Origin: Devosia lucknowensis
Lineage (GTDB): Bacteria > Pseudomonadota > Alphaproteobacteria > Rhizobiales > Devosiaceae
Length of the DNA stretch: 64,000 nucleotides
Assembly: GCF_900177655.1 (NCBI RefSeq)
Contig: NZ_FXWK01000002.1
Span: 682,001-746,000, forward strand
Direction of reading: 5' to 3'
Shown piece after piece: positions 20,415 to 28,376 of this stretch. The notes under the pieces are model-generated. The model was not told the DNA's origin, made no database searches, and was given only the letters and a program-made list of their open reading frames with translations. The position numbers and the translations under genes were made by a program. How positions within the stretch are numbered: position 1 is the first letter of the stretch; each line of letters starts with the position of its first letter.

Positions 20415-21425
20415 GTGGCAATCACGGTCTCGAGCTTCGGCGAATTCAACGGACAGCGCGTCGACCAGTTTCGCCTCGTCAGCGACAGCGGCGTCAGCGT
20501 CGACATCATCGGCTATGGTGTGGTCGTGCGGGACTGGCGCGTGCCGGTGGCCGGCGGGGAGCGCTCGGTGGTGTTGGGGTTCGACCAGTTCGACGCCTAT
20601 CCCGAACACAGCCCGCATTTCGGCTCGCTGGCCGGGCGCGTTGCCAATCGCATCAAGGATGCCAGTTTCACGCTCGATGGCGTCACCTACACCTTGCCCG
20701 CCAATGAAGGCACGCTGCAGCTTCACGGCGGGCCGGAGGGCCTCGGTCGCCAGGTCTGGCAGGGTCAGGCCGACAGCGCCAACAACGCCGTGCGCTTCAC
20801 CCATTTCTCGCCCGACGGCGCCATGGGCTATCCGGGCAATGTGAATTTTGCCGCCACCTACACGCTAACCGGCAACCGCCTGCGGCTCGAGCTAAGCGCC
20901 ACCACCGACCGCGCGACGCCGATCAGCCTTGTCCAGCACCAGTATTTCAACCTCGGCACGACCGACACCGTTCTCGATCATGAGATTCAGGTCAATTCGT
21001 CGGCCTATACCGAGCTCGGCCCCGATCTTTGTCCGAGCGGAGCCATCCTGCCCTCGAAGGGCACGATCTACGACCTGCGTCAGCCGCGCGTGATGCGCGA
21101 TGCGCAGGGCAAGCCGGTCGACTACGACATCGGCCTCGTTCTCGACACCGGGCGCAAGCATTCCGATCCGATCGCCACCGTCACCTCGCCCGATCGCGAC
21201 CTGACCCTCAAGCTCTGGAGCGATCGTCCGGGCCTGCAGGTCTATAACGGCGTCTGGACCGATGTGGCGGCGCCAGGTCTGGGGGGCAAGAGCTACGGCA
21301 AACATGCGGGCTTCTGCCTTGAAGATCAGAGCCTGGCCGATGCGGTCCACAACCCGCATTTCCCTAGCGTGATCACCACGCCCGATCGTCCCTACAGCCA
21401 TTGGTGCGAGTTCGAGATCGCGTGA
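20415..21425 (+). CDS. aldose 1-epimerase (galactose mutarotase family)
   Basis: Interconverts alpha and beta anomers of aldoses. About 336 residues from a GTG at 20415, with GGGGA upstream. Family motifs: HFGSLAGRVANRIKDASFTLDG with the substrate-contact Asn-Arg, ANEGTLQLHGGPEGLGRQVW with the catalytic His, VQHQYFNLGT with the second His, and a C-terminal FCLEDQSLADAVHNP containing the catalytic Glu. It is divergent from the LacI gene next to xylBA, so it probably serves xylose or xylo-oligosaccharide use. Confidence 0.92.
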   Translation: MAITVSSFGEFNGQRVDQFRLVSDSGVSVDIIGYGVVVRDWRVPVAGGERSVVLGFDQFDAYPEHSPHFGSLAGRVANRIKDASFTLDGVTYTLPANEGTLQLHGGPEGLGRQVWQGQADSANNAVRFTHFSPDGAMGYPGNVNFAATYTLTGNRLRLELSATTDRATPISLVQHQYFNLGTTDTVLDHEIQVNSSAYTELGPDLCPSGAILPSKGTIYDLRQPRVMRDAQGKPVDYDIGLVLDTGRKHSDPIATVTSPDRDLTLKLWSDRPGLQVYNGVWTDVAAPGLGGKSYGKHAGFCLEDQSLADAVHNPHFPSVITTPDRPYSHWCEFEIA

Positions 21426-21561
21426 CCCCAAAACGTTAGCAATGTGCTAGCCGATTGCCGGCAGACGCTAATCGAGACGCATGATCTCCTGACAAAGTTC
21501 GACATGTGACGACGAAAAACTGCTTTCGTGCTAAAACGGAGGCAGCGTTGGAGAGGCCCTT

Positions 21562-22272
21562 ATGGACAAGACGGAACGCCTGTTTTCCATCATGGACGCC
21601 CTGCGGCGCCACCGCCGGCCAATCACTGCAGCCGCCTTGGCGGAGGAACAGGGCGTTTCGGTCCGCACGCTTTACCGCGACATCCAGACGCTTATCGGTC
21701 TCGGCGCACCGATCGATGGCGAAGCGGGGATCGGCTATATGCTGAAACCAGGATTTTTCCTTCCGCCACTTATGTTTAGCCCGGAAGAGCTGGAAGCCCT
21801 GGTGCTCGGCGCGCGCTGGGTGGAGACGCAACCGGACGATGGTTTGGGCGCCGCGGCCCGCAATGCGCTGGCCAAGATCGCCACCGCCTCGCCCGAAGAT
21901 CTGCGCGACCGGATCAGCGATACCGCGCTCTGGCCGGTCGCCATCTGGGGCCAGCGCAAACCCATTCCCGTGCTTGGCGACATCCGCCTCGCCATGCGCC
22001 AGGAGAAGGCCGTCCGCATCGACTATGCCGACGAGCAGGGACGTCCCACGAGCCGCACAATCTGGCCGGTTGGGCTGGCATTTTATGAGGGAAAACAAAC
22101 CATTGCGGCCTGGTGCCTGCTGCGCCAGAGCTTCCGCAACTTCCGCACCGACCGCATCGTGTGTCTCACCGTCACCGAAGAGCGCTATGGCAAGCGCCGA
22201 GCGACGCTGGAACGCGAATGGCGCGAAAGTTGGAAGCACGACCGTCGCCATGAAGCGGAACAGCCGGACTAA
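21562..22272 (+). CDS. YafY-family (HTH_11-WYL) transcriptional regulator
   Basis: 236 residues. The N-terminal HTH (KTERLFSIMDALRRHRRPITA; EEQGVSVRTLYRDIQTLIGLG) is the DeoR/HTH_11 type. The C-terminal WYL-like region includes RIDYADEQGRPTSRTIWPVGLAFYEGKQTIAAWCLLR, in which the WYL signature is diverged to WPVGLAFYEG. GGAGAGGCCCTT precedes the ATG. Ligand and targets are unknown. Its 3' end meets the ScfR-like gene tail to tail with a 4-bp overlap. Confidence 0.88.
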   Translation: MDKTERLFSIMDALRRHRRPITAAALAEEQGVSVRTLYRDIQTLIGLGAPIDGEAGIGYMLKPGFFLPPLMFSPEELEALVLGARWVETQPDDGLGAAARNALAKIATASPEDLRDRISDTALWPVAIWGQRKPIPVLGDIRLAMRQEKAVRIDYADEQGRPTSRTIWPVGLAFYEGKQTIAAWCLLRQSFRNFRTDRIVCLTVTEERYGKRRATLEREWRESWKHDRRHEAEQPD

Positions 22273-23678
22273 CGCATTCTGGCGTATAAGCTTTCCGGCC
22301 TGACCGCGTCGTCGAGACGGAAGCGGTGATCGGCGGGTGGATGGGCGCGCTGCCCGCATTCGAGCCGCGGGCAGATCCGGCACCCGACCCCGATCGGCAC
22401 GACCTGCTGGTCGGTCGCAAGGTCCATGCCGTCGGAATAGATCATCTCCCGCGCGTGATGAATGTCGCAGCCAAGCCCTACCGAAAGGTAGCGCCGGGGC
22501 GCGTTGTAGCGGTAATCGCCCTTGGTGATGGTTCGCGCGATGCAGAAAAACCGTTGTCCATCGGGCATTTGGCTGACCTGAACATTGATCCGCTCGGGCG
22601 CGAGGAATGCCGCATAGATATTCCAGCGGGGACAGGCGCCGGAATGACGCGGGATGTGGATGCCCGAGAGCGAGAAGCGCTTGGAAATATTGCCCGCGAT
22701 GTCGGTGCGTACCAGGTGCAGCGGAATGCCGGATGCTCCCTTGCGCTGCAGCGTGGTCATGCGATGGCAGACCTGTTCGAAACTGGCGCCAAAACGCCGG
22801 CCCAGCCGCTCGATGTCATAGCGATAATCGCGGCAGGCCCTCAGGAATGGCGCATAGGGCATGATCAGGGCGGCCGCGAAATAAGCCGAGAGCACGTTGC
22901 GGGCGAGGGCAGGGGCGTCACCCTCCGGCAAGCCGGACGCGGCTATGATTTGGGCGATCTCGTTCTCCGCCACCAGCTGACCAACCTGCTGTGCGAGAAG
23001 GAAATTCGCGCTCTCGGCCGGCAGCAGGTCAGACACCAGCAGCTGTCGACGTGCAGTGTCGAGCTGGCGCGCGATGCCGTGGGGAAGGGAGGACAGGACG
23101 ACTTCGAGCCCCAGGACATTGAAAAGATAGGTGCGAAGACCGGTATCGAAACTGTCGCCGGAGATGTCGATGTCGGCGCGTATCCGTTCGGCGGCATTCT
23201 CAACCGCGGGAAAATGATTGGCGTTTTCCTGCAGGAAATCAGAAATCGCATCGGTGGCGAGGTGGAAGGGTTCGCCCGATGACGGGACACTCGCGGAGGC
23301 TTGGCCGGTGGCGAGGCCGCGATAGCGATCATAAAGCCTGAGCACCGCGCGTGCCGCCGCGGGATTGGACTGGGCCAGGTCGCGAATCTCGAGATTGGTG
23401 AGATCGCTATCGGCAAAGATGTCGTCGCCGAAGGCCTCCATGAGATCGCCGGCGAGCCGTCCCTCGTCGCCATCAACCAGCTCGCCGGGCTCGACGCCGA
23501 AATAGCCAGTGATGGAAAAAAGCAGCGGCACCGTCACCTTGCGGCGATTGTGCTCGATGAGGTTGAGGTAGCTGGCAGAGATACCCAGCGCCTGTGCGAG
23601 ATCGGCCTGACTGAGGTGCCGCTGGCGCCTCAGACGTTTGATCCGCCCGCCGACCTGACTTTCAGTCCCCAGCATCAC
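22269..23678 (-). CDS. ScfR/RamB-like XRE regulator with DUF2083 domain
   Basis: 469 residues. The N-terminal Cro/XRE HTH reads LRRQRHLSQADLAQALGISASYLNLIEHNRR; the middle is an IrrE/ImmA-like region, and the C-terminal DUF2083 domain has paired cysteines (GCDIHHAREM; IGVGCRICPRLECGQRAHPP). Members of this short-chain fatty acyl regulator family control acetate/propionate and glyoxylate-shunt genes. It is divergent from the aceA block, and the shared region contains ATTTACA repeats, which fits control of aceA and itself. Confidence 0.85.
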   Translation of the reverse strand: MMLGTESQVGGRIKRLRRQRHLSQADLAQALGISASYLNLIEHNRRKVTVPLLFSITGYFGVEPGELVDGDEGRLAGDLMEAFGDDIFADSDLTNLEIRDLAQSNPAAARAVLRLYDRYRGLATGQASASVPSSGEPFHLATDAISDFLQENANHFPAVENAAERIRADIDISGDSFDTGLRTYLFNVLGLEVVLSSLPHGIARQLDTARRQLLVSDLLPAESANFLLAQQVGQLVAENEIAQIIAASGLPEGDAPALARNVLSAYFAAALIMPYAPFLRACRDYRYDIERLGRRFGASFEQVCHRMTTLQRKGASGIPLHLVRTDIAGNISKRFSLSGIHIPRHSGACPRWNIYAAFLAPERINVQVSQMPDGQRFFCIARTITKGDYRYNAPRRYLSVGLGCDIHHAREMIYSDGMDLATDQQVVPIGVGCRICPRLECGQRAHPPADHRFRLDDAVRPESLYARMR

Positions 23679-23684
23679 CCCTCC

Positions 23685-23796
23685 AATTTACAGGAATTTA
23701 CACATTGCCCCGGTCTGATTGACAGAGCATTGACAGCTTTACCGCCGGTTTCTTCGCTATTTCTTGCATGTCGAACGTTCTTGTCAAATATTTACA
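23685..23796. promoter_or_regulatory. ATTTACA repeats between the ScfR-like regulator and aceA block
   Basis: AATTTACA at 23685-23692, AATTTACA again at 23695-23702 (10 bp apart, one helical turn), and ATATTTACA at about 23788-23796, close to the downstream start at 23817. The spacing suggests operator half-sites for the adjacent XRE-type regulator. Inferred, not demonstrated. Confidence 0.4.
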
Positions 23797-23816
23797 GCAT
23801 AGCGAGGAGAAATAGA

Positions 23817-24044
23817 ATGTCACCGACGACGAACCAGCGCGACGAGTACATCACCATCATCGCACCGACCGCGAATGAGGCCATGGCGCAGTTCAAGGTG
23901 CGAGGCCTCGGCGAGCAGGGTTATGCCATCGCCGGCCGGATCGGCCGACATCAGTTCACGCTGGTGAGCGGCGAGGAAGGGCAGGAGCTGTTTTCCGGCG
24001 CAGGCATGATCGCCGCGACTTTTTGCAGAACCGTAGCGGTGTAA
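23817..24044 (+). CDS. 75-residue protein upstream of aceA
   Basis: Small acidic-to-neutral protein starting at an ATG preceded by GCGAGGAGAAATAG, a good ribosome-binding site. Sequence features: DEYITIIAPTANEAMAQFKVRGLGEQGYAIAGRIGRHQF, which reads like a compact alpha/beta fold; no catalytic motif or signal peptide is visible. It lies between the ScfR-like gene and aceA, in the direction of aceA, with a GntR-type palindrome 60 bp after its stop. Function unknown. Confidence 0.75.
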   Translation: MSPTTNQRDEYITIIAPTANEAMAQFKVRGLGEQGYAIAGRIGRHQFTLVSGEEGQELFSGAGMIAATFCRTVAV

Positions 24045-24103
24045 AGCCGCCCGGGGCCCATCCCGCTGGCGGAAAGCCGGCCCAGCCTCGGGTTTTCATC
24101 GCT

Positions 24104-24126
24104 AAATTGGTCCACTGGACCAATTT
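24104..24126. promoter_or_regulatory. perfect GntR/FadR-type palindrome upstream of aceA
   Basis: Arms AAATTGGTCCA (24104-24114) and TGGACCAATTT (24116-24126) form an 11+1+11 perfect inverted repeat centred on C24115, 94 bp before the aceA start. TTGGTC...GACCAA is the style of site used by FadR-subfamily GntR regulators. No GntR gene is in the window, so the regulator must be elsewhere. Confidence 0.65.
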
Positions 24127-24219
24127 TGCGGCAAGCCGCCGTTCTGAAGTTCCACGTGAATCAATTTTACCGACCGCTTCAGCGGATCGGCAGCGCCATG
24201 TCCAAATGAGGAGAACGAC

Positions 24220-25515
24220 ATGCTCGACAAACCCACGCAGACCGAGATTTTTCCGGCCCCCGACTATGCACCGGACCGGTGGCGCGGCATTGCACGCACC
24301 TATTCGCCGGCCGATGTGCGCCGGCTGGCAGGCTCGCTGCCGATCCGCCATTCACTGGCGGAAAATGGCGCACAGAAGCTCTGGCAGCTGTTGCAAACGG
24401 AGGCATTTGTGCCGACGCTGGGCACGTTTACCGGCAATCAGGCGGTGCAGCAGGTCAAAGCAGGCCTCAAGGCCATCTATCTCTCGGGCTGGCAGGTGGC
24501 GGCCGACGCCAATTCGTCCGGCAACATGTATCCGGACCAGTCGCTTTACCCTGTGGACAGCGTTCCTGCGGTGGTCAAGCGTATCAACAAGGCTCTTCAG
24601 CGCGCGGACCAGATCCAGACGATGGAGAGGCTCGACGGCGCTGCAACGACGGACCTCGACTTCTTCGTGCCCATCATCGCCGACGCGGAAGCCGGTTTTG
24701 GCGGCGCGCTCAATGTCTTCGAGTTGATGAAGGCCATGATCGAGGCTGGTGCTGCGGCCGTTCATTTCGAGGACCAGCTGGCCTCGGAGAAGAAATGCGG
24801 CCACCTGGGTGGCAAGGTTCTCGTGCCCACCAGTCAATTCGTGCGCACGCTCAACGCGGCACGGCTGGCCGCTGACGTCATGGGCGTCCCGACGCTGATC
24901 ATGGCGCGCACCGATGCCGAGGCTGCACGACTGATCACGTCCGACATCGACGACTACGACAAGCCGTTCGTCACGGGCGAGCGTACGGCCGAAGGGTTCT
25001 ATCGGCTCAAGGGCGGACTGGACTGCGCCATCGCAAGGGGTCTGGCCTACGCCCCTTACGCGGATCTCATCTGGTGCGAAACCTCGACGCCGGATCTTGA
25101 TGAGGCACGCCGTTTCGCCGAGGCGATCCGCCGGGAGTTTCCCGATCAGATGCTGGCCTATAACTGCTCACCCAGTTTCAACTGGGCCAAGCATATGGGG
25201 GAGGCCGAAATGTCCAAATTCCAGGGGGAATTGGGGGCAATGGGCTACAAATACCAGTTCATCACCCTCGCCGGATTTCACAATCTCAGCCTCACGACCT
25301 TCGATTTGGCGCGCAGCTACAAGGCAGACGGCATGGCGGGCTATTCCAAACTGCAGCAGGCCGAATTTGCGGCAGAGGCGCATGGATTTTCTGCCGTGCG
25401 CCACCAGCGCGAAGTGGGCACCGGCTATTTCGATGCCGTGTCGATGACCATCAGCGAAGGCCGGAGCGCCACCACCGCGATGGCGGAGTCCACCGAGACG
25501 GCCCAGTTCCACTAA
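24220..25515 (+). CDS. aceA: isocitrate lyase
   Basis: First enzyme of the glyoxylate shunt: cleaves isocitrate to succinate and glyoxylate. 431 residues. The catalytic loop [14 protein letters not shown] carries the active-site Cys; [12 protein letters not shown] holds the Mg-binding Asp and AAVHFEDQL follows it. YNCSPSFNW and WCETSTPDL are further family marks. The ATG follows TGAGGAGAACGAC. The upstream palindrome at 24104-24126 and the divergent ScfR-like gene indicate control by carbon source. Confidence 0.97.
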   Translation: MLDKPTQTEIFPAPDYAPDRWRGIARTYSPADVRRLAGSLPIRHSLAENGAQKLWQLLQTEAFVPTLGTFTGNQAVQQVKAGLKAIYLSGWQVAADANSSGNMYPDQSLYPVDSVPAVVKRINKALQRADQIQTMERLDGAATTDLDFFVPIIADAEAGFGGALNVFELMKAMIEAGAAAVHFEDQLASEKKCGHLGGKVLVPTSQFVRTLNAARLAADVMGVPTLIMARTDAEAARLITSDIDDYDKPFVTGERTAEGFYRLKGGLDCAIARGLAYAPYADLIWCETSTPDLDEARRFAEAIRREFPDQMLAYNCSPSFNWAKHMGEAEMSKFQGELGAMGYKYQFITLAGFHNLSLTTFDLARSYKADGMAGYSKLQQAEFAAEAHGFSAVRHQREVGTGYFDAVSMTISEGRSATTAMAESTETAQFH

Positions 25516-25573
25516 GCGGACGCGTGGAGTGGCCATGCCGCCCCACGATTCACGTGAAACACTTATCCACAGG

Positions 25574-26221
25574 CTAGCGGATGGAGACCAGGCCGGTGGT
25601 GAGCGCGCCCAGAGCGACGTCAATATCCAAAGCGCCGACGGTAAAGGCCGTGAGCCAGCCGAGATGGGCAGTGACGATCAGCATGGTCGCCATGACATAA
25701 CGTGGCTTGCGCGTCTTGTGACGGAAAATGGCCTGGGCCAGCAGTCCGCCGACTAAGCCGAAAAAGAGGTCCAAGCCAAGCAATGTGACTTCAGGCGTCC
25801 GCCACTGACCGAAGGTCGCATAACGCTTGTCTGAGCCATAGGCGACAAATGCGACGACGCCCATGACGCCGTAAATCCACGCCACGTGTTGGGGCATGCG
25901 TTCGAGGAAGATGCCGGCGGCGATCAGCGCCATTATGACGAGGGAAGCGAAAACGCGCCACTCGGGAAAGGTCCTGCGAGGGGCGGCAACATGGGGCGCT
26001 GGTTTGCCTGCAGCGGCGCCGAGGATCTTGACGGATTTGGCTTCAAGACGCCCATCGGAGGAGAATCCGGGAACGAAACGGATTTCGTCGCCCTGGGAAG
26101 GCCGCCGCCCCGAACCGCGGAGTGCGGAAATGTGGAGAAAGACACGTTCGCCCTCATCGGTTCGGATGAAGCCGAAACCGCGCTCGTCATTCCAATCCAC
26201 CAGACGACCCTGCTGCGGCAC
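25574..26221 (-). CDS. cold-shock domain / DUF1294 membrane protein
   Basis: 215 residues from the GTG at 26221, which has AGGGGGCG upstream (a TTG at 26239 is possible). The N-terminal 60 residues are a cold-shock-like OB fold (GRLVDWNDERGFGFIRTDEGERVFLHISAL). The rest is a DUF1294 membrane domain with four hydrophobic segments and the signature YGSDKRYATFGQWRTPEVTLL. Nucleic-acid binding tethered to the membrane is inferred; the role is not known. Confidence 0.85.
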   Translation of the reverse strand: MPQQGRLVDWNDERGFGFIRTDEGERVFLHISALRGSGRRPSQGDEIRFVPGFSSDGRLEAKSVKILGAAAGKPAPHVAAPRRTFPEWRVFASLVIMALIAAGIFLERMPQHVAWIYGVMGVVAFVAYGSDKRYATFGQWRTPEVTLLGLDLFFGLVGGLLAQAIFRHKTRKPRYVMATMLIVTAHLGWLTAFTVGALDIDVALGALTTGLVSIR

Positions 26222-26285
26222 GAACGCCCCCTGTTGCAAAGGCAGTCTAGCGGCGCATTGGTAACGGGCTGGCTAACAAATCCGT

Positions 26286-26738
26286 TCAGAAGATGGATTG
26301 CCGCAGCGGCAGTTTCAGAGGCGCGGGAAAGCCCGTTTCCAGGTCGGACCAGAAGCGGTCGCGAAGGACTTCGGGAAACACATGGCCGCTGGGCAGGGCA
26401 TGTTGCGCAAACCAGCCCGCCTCGGCGATGGACTCCCCTTCGGCCGGGTTGGCATTGGTGTCGATCTCACCCGATACGTACTCGGCAACAAACCAGAACT
26501 TGACGATGCGGCCCCAGTCGTCGACCAGTTCATCGATATAGGCCATGGCGCTTGTGCGGACCGTAATCCCAGTTTCCTCGAAGGCTTCGCGTTCGGCCGC
26601 CATGTGGAGTTCTTCGCTGCCCTCCACGCCCCCGCCGGGGCCGGCCCAGAAATCATGTCGGCCGGCTCGAAAATGGCGGACCAGGAGAATCTCGCTGTCA
26701 CGGAGAGCGAGGACACCAGCTGAGATACGATGCTTCAT
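26286..26738 (-). CDS. NUDIX hydrolase
   Basis: 150 residues. The Nudix box is intact: GGGVEGSEELHMAAEREAFEETGI, with the REAFEET core giving the Mg-binding glutamates. A C-terminal strand set (EYVSGEIDTNANPAEGESIAEAGWF) is typical of small ADP-sugar/nucleotide pyrophosphatases. Substrate not predictable. It lies just downstream of the comM fragment on the same strand. Confidence 0.88.
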   Translation of the reverse strand: MKHRISAGVLALRDSEILLVRHFRAGRHDFWAGPGGGVEGSEELHMAAEREAFEETGITVRTSAMAYIDELVDDWGRIVKFWFVAEYVSGEIDTNANPAEGESIAEAGWFAQHALPSGHVFPEVLRDRFWSDLETGFPAPLKLPLRQSIF

Positions 26739-26748
26739 GGGGGTCCGA

Positions 26749-27351
26749 TCAACCGGCGCCGAAGTTGAGGCGATAGCTCAAGGCTTCGGCAATGTGGGGT
26801 CGAGCGACTTTATCGGCGCCCGCGAGATCGGCAAGGGTCTGCGCAACTTTGAGCACGCGATGGTAGGCGCGCGCGGAAAGATTGAAGCGTTCTGCCGCCT
26901 GCATAAGCAAGGTCTGGCTTTCCCGGTCCGGGGCGACAACTTGCTCGATCAGCGCCGATGGTGCGGCAGCATTGGTGATGATGTGGGGCTGATCGGCATC
27001 GGCATAGCGCTGGGCCTGACGCTCCCGCGCCATGGCCACGCGCCGGGCGACATCTGCCGAACTCTCGGCCGGCGCGGCGGGGGCAATCATGTCCACAGCC
27101 GAGACAGCAGGCACGTCTATGCGGATGTCGATGCGATCGAGGAAGGGTCCCGATACCCGGGCCTGATAATCGCTGGCGCAGGCCGCGCCCCGCTTGCAGA
27201 TATGCCCCGGCGTGCCGGCCATGCCGCACTTGCAAGGGTTCATGGCGGCGACAAGCTGAAACCGGCTAGGATAGGCAACCCTGGCATTTGCCCGGGCGAT
27301 GACGGTTTCCCCGCTCTCGAGCGGCTGGCGCAGACTGTCGAGCACGCTGGG
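26749..27351 (-). pseudogene. comM: comM, C-terminal part, split by the transposon
   Basis: Mg-chelatase-like AAA+ helicase ComM/YifB, needed for branch migration in natural transformation. This part encodes PSVLDSLRQPLESGETVIAR, FQLVAAMNPCKCGMAG, the DRIDIRIDVPAV region and the C-terminal LSARAYHRVLKVAQTLADLAG. The N-terminal part ends at 63933-64000. The two halves rejoin in frame (LPEFAPSVLDSLRQP) if the element and one CTGGG copy are removed. A frame runs from the element into this part (from 27600), but its upstream sequence is transposon end. Confidence 0.95.
27347..27351. repeat. 5-bp target site duplication, left copy (CTGGG)
   Basis: CTGGG directly abuts the left terminus of the element (TGCTGAACC...), and the same five bases follow the right terminus at 63933-63937. 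Five-base duplications are the rule for Tn7-like elements. Confidence 0.92.
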
Positions 27352-27473
27352 TGCTGAACCTCGCAAAGTTCTGCATCTGCCTACCCGAAACTCATTGATT
27401 TCGCTATAGAATTTTGAAGGCATTTTTCGCCATACCAAAGTTCTACCTCTGGGAAGCGCAAAGTTCTGCCCCT
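27352..27473. repeat. left transposon end with three TnsB-type sites
   Basis: Repeats of a GCAAAGTTCTGC(C/A)(C/T)CT-like motif at 27362-27374, 27434-27450 (ACCAAAGTTCTACCTCT) and 27456-27473 (GCGCAAAGTTCTGCCCCT). The spacing is uneven, as in the Tn7 left end. The last two sites are only about 22 bp apart. Confidence 0.85.
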
Positions 27474-27501
27474 GAAAGATTGCGTTAGGGCTAACGCTTT
27501 C
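27474..27501. promoter_or_regulatory. stem-loop just inside the left end
   Basis: GCGTTAG (27482-27488) pairs with CTAACGC (27491-27497); outer GAAAG (27474-27478) can pair with CTTTC (27497-27501). It sits directly after the third TnsB-type site and about 100 bp before the first cargo gene. It could be an operator, a terminator blocking read-through into comM, or part of the end structure. Confidence 0.45.
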
Positions 27502-27599
27502 TGAAGGCAACAAGAACATATCATCGTCGATAACACTTGCCCAGCATCCGCAGGGCGGTAGTGTTCGCCTGTGGAAACTGTCTGCCGCAGGGACAATCA

Positions 27600-28373
27600 A
27601 TGACGAGCGACCAAGGGGCGGACCAGTTGGACCGGCTTGTTGCCGAGATCCGAAGCCGCATTCGCCAGTTGAGGCGTTCCAGCCTAGAAAGAGTCTGGCG
27701 CGTCATTGAGTCCGGAGAATGGGCCAGCATCGATAACGACATGCCCAGCGATATCGAGAGACCACCCGATCGCACCCTCTCCAGACTGTTGGATCAGTTG
27801 GACGGTTTAGCGACGGACCCGTCCATCGATGACGAGATCGCTGAGCGCTACCATGCCGGCGATTGGGCGCTGGACGCCGAATATCAGGTGATGAGGCCAC
27901 GCAAGATCCTGCGTGGCTATGCCGTGCCAGTCAGGCTAATGCCAATTCGTACGCCCGTAACGCTGAGAGCTTTCGCTTTCATCACCGTAGACGATGACAG
28001 CTTCTTGGACCGTCACTTGTTCCAGGGCATTCACTATCACTACTGCTTAGCCGACAAGAGGCACACGACGACCATGGTGTGCTGGGACACGCGTTGGGTG
28101 TCGCCCCTGGCGAAAAATGCTCCAAAAGAAGTACGCCCGCTCTTCCATGAACTTCATGCTGAAGGCGCGAAGTCCGTCCGTGCTCGTCCTGAGCGGTGGA
28201 ACGATGAGAAACGCCAGTCGATCCGTAACGCTTGCGCTCCCGACCTTGGTACTTATGCGATCTCGGATTTCCGCTGCGCGTCGAACGACGCTGAACCAGT
28301 CTGGCCGAGGACGGCAAGACTGACGCCTCGGATGCCATCCACTTCCGCGCCCAAGAAGCGCAAGAGCAGGTAG
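27600..28373 (+). CDS. unknown cargo protein (257 aa)
   Basis: Starts at an ATG preceded by CAGGGAC. The N-terminal 90 residues look helical (DRLVAEIRSRIRQLRRSSLERVWRVIESG; LSRLLDQLDGLATDPS). A beta-rich middle includes AFAFITVDDDSFLDRHLFQGIHYHYC with clustered His. The C-terminus is basic and ends PKKRKSR. No catalytic motif was recognised. It is the outermost left cargo gene and converges on the HEPN/TOPRIM gene with only 3 bp between stop codons, so the two may form one convergent unit. Confidence 0.6.
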   Translation: MTSDQGADQLDRLVAEIRSRIRQLRRSSLERVWRVIESGEWASIDNDMPSDIERPPDRTLSRLLDQLDGLATDPSIDDEIAERYHAGDWALDAEYQVMRPRKILRGYAVPVRLMPIRTPVTLRAFAFITVDDDSFLDRHLFQGIHYHYCLADKRHTTTMVCWDTRWVSPLAKNAPKEVRPLFHELHAEGAKSVRARPERWNDEKRQSIRNACAPDLGTYAISDFRCASNDAEPVWPRTARLTPRMPSTSAPKKRKSR

Positions 28374-28376
28374 CTG

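Noticed and set aside
26749..27600. Single frame running from the left transposon end into comM, as if a complete fusion gene
   Set aside because: The upstream part is transposon-end sequence including the TnsB sites; the frame is fortuitous and lacks the ComM Walker motifs.
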